Of a stretch of 30,295 nt of DNA, positions 9,143 to 17,868 are shown one piece after another (the stretch's first letter is position 1; each line of letters opens with the position of its first letter). The notes under the pieces are model-generated. The model ran no database searches. It was not told the origin of the DNA and worked only from the letters and a program-made list of their open reading frames with translations. Position numbers and translations under genes: made by a program. Where the stretch lies: the NCBI GenBank assembly GCA_030836325.1, contig JAURQC010000096.1, positions 1 to 30,295 on the forward strand. The letters are read 5' to 3'. The DNA comes from Candidatus Nanopelagicales bacterium (GTDB lineage Bacteria > Actinomycetota > Actinomycetes > S36-B12).

Positions 9143-9790
9143 ATGCCAGACTCTGCAGTCATGGAGACTGGTCGCTCACATAAGCTGCCATCAGCAGATG
9201 CTGTCGACGAAGCCGATGCCGGCGAACACTCGGGTAGGTCCTCTATCTGGCTGGATGCTTCAGCGAGCGTTATCCGAACACTTGTCAGCATCGTCTTCAT
9301 CTTCTGGCTACTCAGCCTCACACCGACCCGAAGTGATCTCTCAGCTCTCCTTCCAGTATTTCTACTGATCGGTGGGGCTGTGATTTACGGCTTCGCGCTG
9401 AAGTGGCAGGTGTCGAGGGTCACCAGAGCCCGACGTCCAGGCTTGCTCGCTGCTGAATCGCTGATCATCAGCGCCGTCCTCTTTGTCGCGATCTTCAGTG
9501 CGATCTACGTGATCATCGATGGCAATGTTCCCGGCTCGTTTAGCGAACCGATCAGTCACTTCACGGCCACGTACTTCTCGCTGACCGTTCTAGCGACGGT
9601 CGGCTTCGGTGACATCACCGCGGTAAGCAATGTTGCTCGGTTCATGGTCATGGTGCAGATGGCCCTTGGCCTTGGCTTCATCGCCGTGATCATTCGCGTT
9701 TTCACCACGGCAGCTCGAAGGGCGAGCGATAGACGCGAGCAGGAACGCCGGAATGTGGATGGAGCCAACACGGAGGGTGGCAATGGCTAG
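9143..9790 (+). CDS. Two-pore-domain-like potassium channel protein (Ion_trans_2)
   Basis: Predicted membrane channel. Counting from the ATG at 9143 (215 residues) there are hydrophobic segments around 42-58, 70-86 and 102-125. A pore loop with the K+-selectivity signature TVGFGD lies near 152-157, and a last segment VMVQMALGLGFIAVIIRVF follows the pore. The C-terminal tail is charged (ARRASDRREQERR), with no visible RCK/TrkA-N domain. The layout is four membrane segments with one pore loop per subunit, so a tetramer is expected. The start is uncertain: TTG at 9119 directly after the rlmN stop, ATG at 9143 and ATG at 9161 are all in frame, and none has a good Shine-Dalgarno. The 3' end overlaps the propionyl-CoA synthetase gene by 8 bp. 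Confidence 0.8.
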   Translation: MPDSAVMETGRSHKLPSADAVDEADAGEHSGRSSIWLDASASVIRTLVSIVFIFWLLSLTPTRSDLSALLPVFLLIGGAVIYGFALKWQVSRVTRARRPGLLAAESLIISAVLFVAIFSAIYVIIDGNVPGSFSEPISHFTATYFSLTVLATVGFGDITAVSNVARFMVMVQMALGLGFIAVIIRVFTTAARRASDRREQERRNVDGANTEGGNG

Positions 9791-11657
9791 TTATCGCGAC
9801 GCCTATCACGAAAGCCTTCACAATCGAGAGGGATTCTGGAGAGCGGCCGCAACGGCCATCGAATGGGACGTTGAGCCGACTGTCGTCCTTGATGACTCGG
9901 GCGCTCCGCTGTATCGCTGGTTCCCTGATGGCCGGCTCAATACGTGTGCCAATGCGGTCGACAGGCACGTAGCCGCTGGACACGGGTCCCGGCTTGCCAT
10001 CATCTACGACAGTCCCGTGACGGGTACGACGCAGCAGTGGACCTATCAAGATCTTCTCGATGCAACCGCTCGATTCGCCGGGGCGCTACGTGATCTTGGT
10101 GTGCAGGCGGGGGATCGCGTCGTCATCTACATGCCGATGATCCCTCAGACGGTGGTCGCCATGCTGGCGTGCTCACGCCTTGGTGCAGTCCACTCGGTGG
10201 TCTTCGGTGGGTTCGCGCCTGCGGAACTGAGTGCCCGTATCGATGACGCACACCCGAAAGTGATTCTGACTGCGAGCTGCGGAATTGAGCCGACGCGGAC
10301 GGTCGAGTACAAGCCACTGGTCGACGCCGCCATCGAGATGAGTGCACACAAGCCCGAACGAGTGGTCGTGTTCCAGCGCCCGGAAGTCGTGGCTGCGATA
10401 GGGGAGCGTGACGTCGATTGGGAAACCGTTGACGCAGCGGCGCAGCCGGTCGGGCCCGTGGCAGTAGCGGCCACCGACCCGCTCTACATCCTGTACACCT
10501 CCGGCACCACAGGTAAGCCGAAGGGGATCGTCCGGGACAACGGTGGTCACGCCGTTGCGATGGCCTGGTCCTTCGCGAACGTCTATGGGATGAAGCCGGG
10601 GGACGTGTGGTGGTCTGCCTCCGATGTGGGCTGGGTGGTCGGCCACTCGTACATCGTGTACGCGCCGTTGATCAGCGGGGCCACCACGGTTCTGTACGAG
10701 GGCAAACCCGTCGGTACTCCAGACGCTGGAGCTTTCTGGCGGTTGATCGAGCAGCACGGTGTCCAGGCCGTATTCACCGCACCGACCGCGATTCGTGCGA
10801 TTAAGAAGGAGGATCCGCGCGCGGAATTGCTGGCCAAGTACGACGTCTCGACACTGCGGTCATTTTTTTTCGCGGGTGAGCGGCTCGATCCTGACACCTA
10901 CGAATGGGCCAGCGAGCACCTCGGTGTCCCGATCATCGACAACTGGTGGCAAACCGAGACTGGCTGGCCGATTGCTGCGAACCTACGCGGGCTCGAACCC
11001 ATGCCCATTAAGCCGGGATCGCCCACGGTGCCGGTTCCGGGGTACGACGTCCACATCCTCGATCACGGCCACAACCCGGTTCCCGCTGGGAGCGAGGGGG
11101 ATATCGCGCTGAAGTTGCCCCTGCCGCCAGGAACGTTGCCCACACTCTGGGGAGACGACGAGCGGTACGTCCGCTCCTATCTCAGCGATCACCCGGGCTA
11201 CTACACGAGCGGAGACGGAGGCTTCGTGGACGAAGACGGATACGTCTACGTCATGGGTCGCACGGACGACGTCATCAACGTCGCAGGCCATCGCCTCACG
11301 ACCGGTTCCATGGAAGCGGTGGTCGCTTCGCACCCGGATGTGGCTGAGTGCGCGGTGATCGGGGTCCATGACGATCTCAAGGGCCAGATCCCTCGAGCGT
11401 TCGTGGTGCTCAAGGCAGGCTCGATGATCGATCCGACAGAACTGGAGGCCGAGGTGGTACACCTCGTCCGCGAAGAGATCGGCCCCGTCGCTGCGTTGAA
11501 GCAGGTAGTTGTGGTGCCAGCCTTGCCGAAGACCCGGTCGGGGAAGATCTTGCGCCGCACTATGCGTGGGATCGCTGCAGGTCGAGACGAACCAGTGCCC
11601 AGCACCATCGAGGATCCGGCCGTGCTCGATGCCCTGCGCCAGGTGCTTCAGGCCTAG
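9783..11657 (+). CDS. prpE: Propionyl-CoA synthetase (PrpE/ACSS3-type acyl-CoA ligase)
   Basis: AMP-forming acyl-CoA ligase that activates propionate (or acetate) through an acyl-adenylate. The 624-residue length fits PrpE. Adenylation motifs are clear: TSGTTGKPKG at 239-248; the PrpE/ACSS3-like blocks WWSASDVGWVVGHSYIVYAPL and VLYEGKPVGTPDAGAFWRL; NWWQTETGWPI; the hinge region GRTDDVINVAGHRLTTG; and KTRSGKILRR, whose Lys588 is the site acetylated in related enzymes. The start ATG at 9783 has GGAGG 6 nt upstream, inside the channel gene. A run of eight T at 10863-10870 encodes part of FFF and leaves the frame intact. Propionate or propionyl-CoA could come from thymine catabolism encoded downstream; that link is inference. 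Confidence 0.9.
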   Translation: MASYRDAYHESLHNREGFWRAAATAIEWDVEPTVVLDDSGAPLYRWFPDGRLNTCANAVDRHVAAGHGSRLAIIYDSPVTGTTQQWTYQDLLDATARFAGALRDLGVQAGDRVVIYMPMIPQTVVAMLACSRLGAVHSVVFGGFAPAELSARIDDAHPKVILTASCGIEPTRTVEYKPLVDAAIEMSAHKPERVVVFQRPEVVAAIGERDVDWETVDAAAQPVGPVAVAATDPLYILYTSGTTGKPKGIVRDNGGHAVAMAWSFANVYGMKPGDVWWSASDVGWVVGHSYIVYAPLISGATTVLYEGKPVGTPDAGAFWRLIEQHGVQAVFTAPTAIRAIKKEDPRAELLAKYDVSTLRSFFFAGERLDPDTYEWASEHLGVPIIDNWWQTETGWPIAANLRGLEPMPIKPGSPTVPVPGYDVHILDHGHNPVPAGSEGDIALKLPLPPGTLPTLWGDDERYVRSYLSDHPGYYTSGDGGFVDEDGYVYVMGRTDDVINVAGHRLTTGSMEAVVASHPDVAECAVIGVHDDLKGQIPRAFVVLKAGSMIDPTELEAEVVHLVREEIGPVAALKQVVVVPALPKTRSGKILRRTMRGIAAGRDEPVPSTIEDPAVLDALRQVLQA

Positions 11658-12769
11658 CGGAGGAACTCCTCGATCCAGGCGTCGTGTTCATCAAGTTGTG
11701 GTGGGCGACGCGTATAGGTGATGGGGGTCTGGGAAAACGTCACAGGATTAGTGATCTGCAGAACGCCGTCCACATCCACAACAGGATCAAGCCCGAGGTC
11801 GGTAGCTAGGCACAGCGCGTCGCTGATGGTGTTGACCGGACCGCATGGAACCCGGGCATTGTGGAGTGTGGCCATCCATCCATCGGCCGTATCGGTGGCA
11901 AGCAGGGCGCCAAGGAGTGCGCGGAGTTCATCTCGGTGCGTTACGCGGGATGCGTTGGTTGAAAAGCGTGGGTCACTCGCCAGCAGCGGATGGCCGAGTG
12001 CGGTACACAAACGGGTGAATTGAGCGTCGTTACCGACAGCGATGATGATGTCTCGATCCTGTGTGGGATAGGGCTCGTACGGAGCAACCGACGGATGGGC
12101 GTTGCCCATCCGTGTGGGCGAGACCCCGGTGATTGCGGCGGATGCGGACTGGTTGACGAGCGAGGACAGCAGGGCACCGAGCAATGTCACCTCGACGAGT
12201 TGTCCTCCACCATTGCGGTCACGGTGATGGAGCGCCGCCAGGATTGCCGTCAATGCATGTAGACCGGCGACTACGTCGACGATGGCGACGCCAACCTTTG
12301 TTGGGTCATCACTTCCAGTGATATCCATCAAGCCGCCCATGGCTTGCACCAGGAGGTCGTATCCGGGGAGGTCATTTGATGCACCGAATCCGCTGATCGA
12401 GCAGTAGATGATCGTGGGGTTACCAGCGCAGACGTGCGCGTATCCCAATCCGCGGCTTTCTAGCGACCCAGCCGGAAAGTTTTCGATCATGATGTCGGCG
12501 CGATGAGCAAGGCGCTGCGCGCGTGCGCGATCATCCGGATCGTCGAGATTTAGTGCGATGGAGTGCTTATTGCGATTAACGGACGAGAAGTATGTGGGCA
12601 CACCCTCTTCATCAGTCGGTGGCGACCACGATCTTGTGTCATCGCCGATCTCAGGCCGCTCCACTTTGATGACCGTGGCGCCCATGTCACCTAGCAGCAT
12701 CGATGCGTACGGTCCGGCCAGAACGCGGGAGAAGTCGGCTACAACGATCCCCTCGAGTGGGCCCTTCAT
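11654..12769 (-). CDS. Class III (CaiB/BaiF, formyl-CoA transferase-type) CoA-transferase, likely dicarboxylate/glutarate
   Basis: Family III CoA-transferase, 371 residues. N-terminus MKGPLEGIVVADFSRVLAGP, then GDMGATVIKVERPE, NRNKHSIALNL and ENFPAGSLESRGLGY are family blocks. D138 in GYDLLVQAMGGLM corresponds to the catalytic aspartate that carries the CoA intermediate. The frame is open upstream to 12922, but the ATG at 12769 overlaps the stop of the glutaryl-CoA dehydrogenase gene by 4 bp (ATGA) and starts exactly at the conserved N-terminus. Co-translation with that dehydrogenase suggests it makes glutaryl-CoA from glutarate using succinyl-CoA or another donor, like mammalian SUGCT. The stop shares a CTAG palindrome with the convergent prpE stop. 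Substrate is inference. Confidence 0.87.
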   Translation of the reverse strand: MKGPLEGIVVADFSRVLAGPYASMLLGDMGATVIKVERPEIGDDTRSWSPPTDEEGVPTYFSSVNRNKHSIALNLDDPDDRARAQRLAHRADIMIENFPAGSLESRGLGYAHVCAGNPTIIYCSISGFGASNDLPGYDLLVQAMGGLMDITGSDDPTKVGVAIVDVVAGLHALTAILAALHHRDRNGGGQLVEVTLLGALLSSLVNQSASAAITGVSPTRMGNAHPSVAPYEPYPTQDRDIIIAVGNDAQFTRLCTALGHPLLASDPRFSTNASRVTHRDELRALLGALLATDTADGWMATLHNARVPCGPVNTISDALCLATDLGLDPVVDVDGVLQITNPVTFSQTPITYTRRPPQLDEHDAWIEEFLR

Positions 12770-13926
12770 CGAAATGCGGGGATCCCGGTGAGTGCCTGAC
12801 CGACGACGAGCGTGTGCATCTCGTTGGTGCCCTCGTAGGTCACAACTGATTCCAGATTGTTCATGTGTCGGATCACCGGATATTCCAAAGTGATGCCGCT
12901 GCCACCGAGGATCGAACGGCACTCCCGTGCGATTTTCAATGCCTCGCGGGCGTTGTTGAGCTTGCCGAGGCTTACCTGAGCAGGCGTGATAGTCCCGGCA
13001 TCCTTGAGGCGACCGAGGTGCAAGGCCAACAGCATGCCCTTGTCCAACTCGGCGGTCATGTCCACGAGCTTGCGTTGCGTGAGTTGGAATCCCGCAATGG
13101 GTTGGCCGAACTGCTCTCTATTCATGGCGTAGTCCAAGGCTGTTTCTAGGCAATCGCGAGCGGCTCCCATTGCACCGAAGGCGATGCCGAAACGTGCTTC
13201 GTTGAGGCAACTCAGGGGTCCCTTCAACCCTGTGACGCCAGGCAGGACTGCGTCGTCAGGGAGGCGGACACCGTCTAGGACGAGTTCGCTGGTGACCGAC
13301 GCGCGCAATGAGACCTTGTGGTGCACCAGCCCCGCCGAGAAGCCCGGGGTGTCGGTTGGAACCACAAAACCCCGCACGCCGTCATCGGTTTGTGCCCACA
13401 CGATCGCGACGTCGGCGACGGCCCCATTGGTAATCCACATCTTGCTGCCGTCGAGTATCCAGTCGGATCCATCACAGCGAGCGTGGGTACGCATCCCAGC
13501 GGGATCTGATCCGTGGTCGGCCTCGGTAAGGCCGAAGCACCCAATGAGATCACCGGCTGCCATACGTGGCAGCCATGTCTCACGCTGTTCATCGCTGCCG
13601 AAACGGTGAATGGCGAACATCGCCAGGGAACCTTGCACGCTGACCATCGAGCGTATTCCTGAATCTCCGGCCTCGAGTTCCATGGCGGCGAGCCCGTAGG
13701 CCGTCGCCGAGGTTCCGGCGCAGTCGTAGCCCTGAAGATGCATGCCCAATAAGCCGGCTTGGCCGAAGGTGCGCATGAGGTCACGAGCAGGGAGTTCGCC
13801 CTCCTCCCACCAATGCGCCACTTTGGGGCGTACGACATCGTCGACGATCTCTCGAGCGACGTCTCGAATCGAACGCTCCTCCTCGCTTAGCATCGAGTCA
13901 AAATCGATCAAGGTCAGTGGATGCAC
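12766..13926 (-). CDS. gcdH: Glutaryl-CoA dehydrogenase (acyl-CoA dehydrogenase family)
   Basis: FAD-dependent acyl-CoA dehydrogenase, 386 residues. Features that point to the glutaryl-CoA subgroup, which oxidises and decarboxylates glutaryl-CoA to crotonyl-CoA, are: SMVSVQGSLAMFAIHRFG (residues 93-110); GCFGLTEADHGSDPAGM (129-145); LNEARFGIAFGAMGAA (241-256); and the catalytic base E365 in VVTYEGTNEMHTLVVGQALTGI. The GTG start at 13926 has GAAGGGAG positioned 6 nt upstream, which favours it over the in-frame ATG at codon 12. It follows the amine-oxidase gene by 27 bp and overlaps the CoA-transferase gene. Electrons would pass to an ETF encoded elsewhere. Confidence 0.9.
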   Translation of the reverse strand: MHPLTLIDFDSMLSEEERSIRDVAREIVDDVVRPKVAHWWEEGELPARDLMRTFGQAGLLGMHLQGYDCAGTSATAYGLAAMELEAGDSGIRSMVSVQGSLAMFAIHRFGSDEQRETWLPRMAAGDLIGCFGLTEADHGSDPAGMRTHARCDGSDWILDGSKMWITNGAVADVAIVWAQTDDGVRGFVVPTDTPGFSAGLVHHKVSLRASVTSELVLDGVRLPDDAVLPGVTGLKGPLSCLNEARFGIAFGAMGAARDCLETALDYAMNREQFGQPIAGFQLTQRKLVDMTAELDKGMLLALHLGRLKDAGTITPAQVSLGKLNNAREALKIARECRSILGGSGITLEYPVIRHMNNLESVVTYEGTNEMHTLVVGQALTGIPAFR

Positions 13927-13953
13927 GGCTGACTCCCTTCTAGATGATTGTGG

Positions 13954-15354
13954 TTAGTGTCCGATGAGGTTGCCCATGATTCGGGCGCGAAGCGACGGCC
14001 TGCCGGTGCGTGCCTCGATTCGGTCGGCTCCGGATACCGCGCGCATGCCCAGGGAGGTGGCTATCCAACGAGCGGGCTCGACTTCCCACGCGCGCGATCG
14101 ATGGTCCACCCATGGGAGCGAGACCAGTGGGTCATCGTGATCGCCCGTGATGAGCGCTGCCAGCGTGCGACCACCGAGATTGGCGGTGGTGACGCCGTCC
14201 CCTACGTATCCGCCCGACCAGCCGACACCCGACATCGGGTCCAGGCCCACCGATGCCCACCAGTCCCGGGCGATACCCAAGGCGCCACCCCAGGCGTGAG
14301 TGAACTCGTAGTCCCAAAGGATTGGGAACATCTCGCGCAGGGTGTCGCGGAGCTTGACATGGATGGTGTCATCGGTTTCGCTTTCTGGATTGATGCGTGA
14401 GCCGAAGCGGTAGGGCGCTCCGCGGCCACCGAACGCGATGCGGTCGTCTGCTGTGCGTTGACCGTAGATCACCAGATGCCGGCCATCGGAGAATGTCGGT
14501 CGACCCTCAAGGCCGATGACATCCCAAACGTCGCGGGGAAGTGGCTCGGTCGCGACCATGAGCGAGTACACGGGTAACAACGTGCGGTGGTGACCGGGGA
14601 CGTCAGGTGTGTATCCCTCGGTTGCGCGAACCACGTATCGGGCTCGAATGCTGCCGCCTGCCGTGCGCACAAGGCCTGGCTCTACGGAAGTCGCCGGGGA
14701 GTGTTCGAAGAGCACAGCGCCGTTGGTCATGACTTCGCGAGCCAGCGAGCGCACGAGCCGAGCGGGTTGGATTGCCGCGCAGTGGGGTGTGTAGGTCCCC
14801 GCCACCACGTTCGTGGCACCCATGCGCGCACGTGTGCTGTCGGCATCAAGGAGCTCTTCGTTGGGTGTCAGACCAAGGGCGTGTTCGCTGCGATAGGAGA
14901 CTCGCATGTCCAACGCTTGGCTGGCAGTTCGTGCGGCGATCACCGTGCCGCCCTTTGCCCAGCCGATGTCCCAGCCATGGTGGGAAGCCACGCGTCCGAT
15001 CTCGTCGACGGAATCGTTCATGGCCATCCGCATCGCGCGAGCCGCCGGCAAGCCGTACCGATCGACGATCGCTGCGTCGGTTTGGGGGAAGAGTGCGGAT
15101 GACCAGCCGCCGTTTCTACCGCTCGCGCCAAAACCAGCGATCTCTTTTTCGACGATCGCGATACGGAGCCCGGGGTTGCGTTGCTGCAGGTAGTAGGCGG
15201 TCCATAATCCGGTAAATCCGGCTCCCACGATGGCCACGTCGGCCTCGACATGGCCATCCATCGGTGCACCGACGGGCTCGAGGAGATCGGCGGGCAACTG
15301 GCTCCACCACAGCACTCGGGCCAGGCTGGGATCAAGGTCAGGCGTGACGCTCAC
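13954..15354 (-). CDS. FAD-dependent amine oxidoreductase (DAO family, PuuB-like)
   Basis: Flavoprotein of the D-amino-acid oxidase superfamily, 466 residues. The Rossmann dinucleotide motif VAIVGAGFTGLWTAYYL has GAGFTG at 44-49 and the acidic ribose-binding E69 (IAIVEKE). The segment GASGRNGGWSSALFP (76-90) is the flavin-contacting loop seen in gamma-glutamylputrescine oxidase (PuuB) and related amine oxidases. C-terminal conserved parts are GGRGAPYRFG, HAWGGALGIARDWW and GWSGGYVGDGVTTANLGG. The GTG start at 15354 overlaps the preceding gene's TGA by 4 bp (GTGA). Likely substrate is a diamine, a gamma-glutamylated polyamine or a secondary amine; no glutamate-polyamine ligase (puuA) is in the window, so the exact substrate is open. 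Confidence 0.85.
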   Translation of the reverse strand: MSVTPDLDPSLARVLWWSQLPADLLEPVGAPMDGHVEADVAIVGAGFTGLWTAYYLQQRNPGLRIAIVEKEIAGFGASGRNGGWSSALFPQTDAAIVDRYGLPAARAMRMAMNDSVDEIGRVASHHGWDIGWAKGGTVIAARTASQALDMRVSYRSEHALGLTPNEELLDADSTRARMGATNVVAGTYTPHCAAIQPARLVRSLAREVMTNGAVLFEHSPATSVEPGLVRTAGGSIRARYVVRATEGYTPDVPGHHRTLLPVYSLMVATEPLPRDVWDVIGLEGRPTFSDGRHLVIYGQRTADDRIAFGGRGAPYRFGSRINPESETDDTIHVKLRDTLREMFPILWDYEFTHAWGGALGIARDWWASVGLDPMSGVGWSGGYVGDGVTTANLGGRTLAALITGDHDDPLVSLPWVDHRSRAWEVEPARWIATSLGMRAVSGADRIEARTGRPSLRARIMGNLIGH

Positions 15355-16025
15355 TGTGCAAGTCCTAGGTGGACGTAGGTGGGAGCGTCAACACCAGGTG
15401 GGACGTGATCGTCGGTGATGGGCGTCGAGGCGGTTAGGCACACCGGCACATGTCCAGCCCAGATAGAGCGCCACGGTTCGGTGGTGAGGTCTTCGGGGTC
15501 ATCTTCCGGCGGACCCTCGGAGACTTTCACCGACCACTCGGTCAGCGGGACAGCCACGGTGAGTGTTGCTGCACGCTCCTTCTTGCTCGGCGGACGAATT
15601 TCATGCCAGCGGCCGGGGAGCAGGTGATCGCTCAGCGCGCGCAGCGCATCGAGTTCGTCATCGTCGCGCAGCACGTGGGCACTACCTAGGACGATCGCCG
15701 AGCGGTAATTCATGCTCGACTCGAATGCGCTTCGTGCGTAGACGAGGCCGTCCAGGATCGTGACGGTGATGCATGCCAAGGCACCGTCTGCCAGTTGTCG
15801 CATAAGGCGGGAACCGCTCGAGCCGTGCAGGATCAAGTCGTCACCACGGCGGGCATAGCCCATCGGGAGGACGAACGGCTGTTCGTCGTCGTTGATTCCT
15901 ACATGCGCGACCAAGCCCTTATCAAGGATCGAGTCCAAGACCGCGCGATCGCTGACCGCTTTATCCGGCAGTCGTCGAACACGCGTCCTAGCCGATGGCG
16001 CAGCTTCGGTTAGAGGATCGACCAT
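15351..16025 (-). CDS. Pyridoxamine 5'-phosphate oxidase-like flavin-binding protein
   Basis: Small protein (224 residues) of the split-barrel PNPOx/flavin-nucleotide-binding group, not a bona fide PdxH. Supporting stretches are VSDRAVLDSILDKGLVAHVGINDDEQPFVLPMGYARRGDDLILHGSSGSRLMRQL, then ALACITVTILDGLVYARSAFESSMNYRSAIVLGSAHVL. This is the pattern seen in FMN- or heme-binding members of this superfamily. Reaction and substrate are unknown. It begins 16 bp inside the 3' end of the aminotransferase gene and its stop overlaps the amine-oxidase start, so it is translated as part of the diamine/amino-acid catabolic operon. It could protect against, or reduce, reactive amine-oxidation products; that is speculation from context only. 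Confidence 0.78.
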   Translation of the reverse strand: MVDPLTEAAPSARTRVRRLPDKAVSDRAVLDSILDKGLVAHVGINDDEQPFVLPMGYARRGDDLILHGSSGSRLMRQLADGALACITVTILDGLVYARSAFESSMNYRSAIVLGSAHVLRDDDELDALRALSDHLLPGRWHEIRPPSKKERAATLTVAVPLTEWSVKVSEGPPEDDPEDLTTEPWRSIWAGHVPVCLTASTPITDDHVPPGVDAPTYVHLGLAQ

Positions 16026-17410
16026 GCCTCGGTCAGTACCTTCCGCAGAATCTGCTCGATTTCATCAAAGTGCGACTGATCGCTGATCAACGGGGGAGCT
16101 AGCTGGATTACCGGATCACCACGGTCGTCGGCACGGCAGTAAAGCCCGTTATCGAATAGAGCCTTGGACATGAAGCCACGAAGCAGGCGTTCGGCTTCGT
16201 CGTCGTTGAACGTCTCCCGGGTTTCCTTGTCCTTAACGAGCTCGATGCCATAGAAGTAGCCGGCGCCACGGATATCGCCGACGATCGGAAGATCGTTCAA
16301 CTTCTCAAGGGTCTGCCGGAACGGCCCTTCGTTCTCTTGTACGTGCGCGTTGATGCCCTCGGATTCGAAGATGTCCAAGTTGGCCATGGCCACAGCGGCA
16401 CCCACCGGGTGGCCACCCCAGGTGTATCCGTGGAGGAAGGCATTAGTGCCGGTCTTGAACGGCTCGAAGAGGCGATCGCTAGCGATCATCGCGCCCATCG
16501 GTGAGTAGCCGGAGGTCATGCCCTTGGCGCACGTGATGATGTCCGGAGTCACGCCAAAGCGGTTGACGGCGAACATCTCGCCAATGCGACCGAAGGCCGT
16601 GATGGTTTCGTCGGCGACCATCAAAACGTCGTACTCGTCACAGATTTCGCGAACTCGATCCAGGTACCCGGGGGGAGGCGGAAAGCAGCCACCGGAGTTC
16701 TGAACGGGTTCGAGAAACACTGCGGCGACACTGTCCGGTCCCTCGAACTCGATCGCTTCTGCGATGCGATTGGCAGCCCATAGCCCAAATGCCTTTTCGT
16801 CGGTGCGGTACTCCTCGGGTGCTCGGTAGAAGTTGGTGTTGGGAACCTTCACGCCGCCGGGAACCAAGGGCTCAAATGGAACTTTGGCTGGAGGGATGCC
16901 GGTGATACTCAAGGCTCCCTGAGGGGTTCCGTGATAAGCGATCGAGCGGCTGATCACCTTGTGCTTGGTGGGCTTACCGGTCATCTTGAAGTATTGCTTG
17001 GCCAGCTTCCACGCTGTCTCGACGGCCTCGCCGCCACCGGAGGTGAAGAACACGCGGTTGAGGTCACCGGGGGCGTAGTTCGCCAATCGTTCAGCGAGGG
17101 CAATAGCGCCGGGGTGGGCGTAGGACCAGATCGGGAAGAATGCGAGTTCTTCGGCCTGGCGCGCGGCCGCAGCGGCGAGCTCCTTACGCCCGTGGCCGAG
17201 TTGTACGACGAACAGTCCGGCAAGGCCGTCAAAGTATTTACGTCCCTGGTCGTCCCAGATGTACGGGCCCTCGCCCTTGACGATGACGGGCACGTGGCCA
17301 CCGTCGTAGTACGTGGAGTGCCGGGTGAAGTGCATCCACAGATGCTCGCGGGCGGCGTCGGCGAGTGAGTCGTACCCGGACTCGGTGACGTATTGCGGAG
17401 TTGTACTCAT
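16010..17410 (-). CDS. Class III PLP-dependent omega-aminotransferase (diamine/omega-amino acid:pyruvate type)
   Basis: Fold-type I class III aminotransferase, 466 residues. Landmarks: GEGPYIWDDQGRKYFDGLAGL at the N-terminal substrate pocket; FTSGGGEAVETAWKLAKQY (122-140) for PLP phosphate; SRSIAYHGTPQGALS (154-168); FLEPVQNSGG; D267 in VADETITAFGR, which contacts the PLP ring nitrogen; and the Schiff-base lysine K296 in ITCAKGMTSGYSPMGA. Related enzymes use putrescine, beta-alanine, GABA or taurine with pyruvate, so the sequence alone does not fix the amino donor. Context (Lrp upstream, PuuB-like oxidase and glutaryl-CoA dehydrogenase downstream, PatD-like dehydrogenase divergent) favours diamines or 5-aminovalerate. 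It could also serve beta-alanine from the pyrimidine operon. The ATG overlaps the lrp stop (ATGA). Confidence 0.92.
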   Translation of the reverse strand: MSTTPQYVTESGYDSLADAAREHLWMHFTRHSTYYDGGHVPVIVKGEGPYIWDDQGRKYFDGLAGLFVVQLGHGRKELAAAAARQAEELAFFPIWSYAHPGAIALAERLANYAPGDLNRVFFTSGGGEAVETAWKLAKQYFKMTGKPTKHKVISRSIAYHGTPQGALSITGIPPAKVPFEPLVPGGVKVPNTNFYRAPEEYRTDEKAFGLWAANRIAEAIEFEGPDSVAAVFLEPVQNSGGCFPPPPGYLDRVREICDEYDVLMVADETITAFGRIGEMFAVNRFGVTPDIITCAKGMTSGYSPMGAMIASDRLFEPFKTGTNAFLHGYTWGGHPVGAAVAMANLDIFESEGINAHVQENEGPFRQTLEKLNDLPIVGDIRGAGYFYGIELVKDKETRETFNDDEAERLLRGFMSKALFDNGLYCRADDRGDPVIQLAPPLISDQSHFDEIEQILRKVLTEAWSIL

Positions 17411-17868
17411 CGTGTTCCCCAGGAGTAGATCTGTTTACGGAGTTTCAAGTAGACGAAGGTCTCGGTGCGAGTAACACCGGGTACCGATCGGATGGAGTCA
17501 TTCAGGATGCGAAGCAAGTGATCGTCGTTCTCTGCAACGACTTCGGCGAGGATGTCGAAGCTCCCCGCGCACACGACCAGGTAGTTGACCTCGGGCAACT
17601 TCTCGATCGCATCGGCAGCCGCTTCTAGGTTGCCTGTTACGTTGATGCCGATCATGGCGGCCCGTGGGAAGCCGACCTGCAGGGGATCGGTCACCGCCAC
17701 GATCTGCATGACCCCCGCGTCCAGCAGGCGCTGAACCCGCTGGCGGACAGCCGCCTCGGACAGTCCGACCGCCTGCCCGATGGCGCCGTAGGAGCGTCGA
17801 CCGTCGGCTTGCAGTTCTTCGATGATCGCCTTGGAGACGTCATCGAGCACGAAAGCCTTGGTGGTCAT
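17407..17868 (-). CDS. Lrp/AsnC family transcriptional regulator
   Basis: 153-residue Lrp/AsnC protein. N-terminal winged helix (about 5-60: LDDVSKAIIEELQADGRRSYGAIGQAVGLSEAAVRQRVQRLLDAGVMQIVAVTDP), then a RAM/ligand-binding domain (YLVVCAGSFDILAEVVAENDDHLLRIL and the C-terminal strand TETFVYLKL). The upstream frame extension to 17982 is discarded because MTTKAFVLDD is the normal start. GGAGG lies only 1 nt before this ATG (17866-17868), unusually close, so initiation may be leaderless or non-canonical. As first gene of the aminotransferase operon and divergent from the aldehyde dehydrogenase, it probably controls both in response to an amino acid or diamine metabolite. Confidence 0.92.
   Translation of the reverse strand: MTTKAFVLDDVSKAIIEELQADGRRSYGAIGQAVGLSEAAVRQRVQRLLDAGVMQIVAVTDPLQVGFPRAAMIGINVTGNLEAAADAIEKLPEVNYLVVCAGSFDILAEVVAENDDHLLRILNDSIRSVPGVTRTETFVYLKLRKQIYSWGTR

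Noticed and set aside
10863..10870. Run of eight T in prpE as a phase-variation or frameshift site
   Set aside because: The reading frame is intact through the run (Phe-Phe-Phe within a conserved segment) and a single 8-base run without other evidence is not enough.
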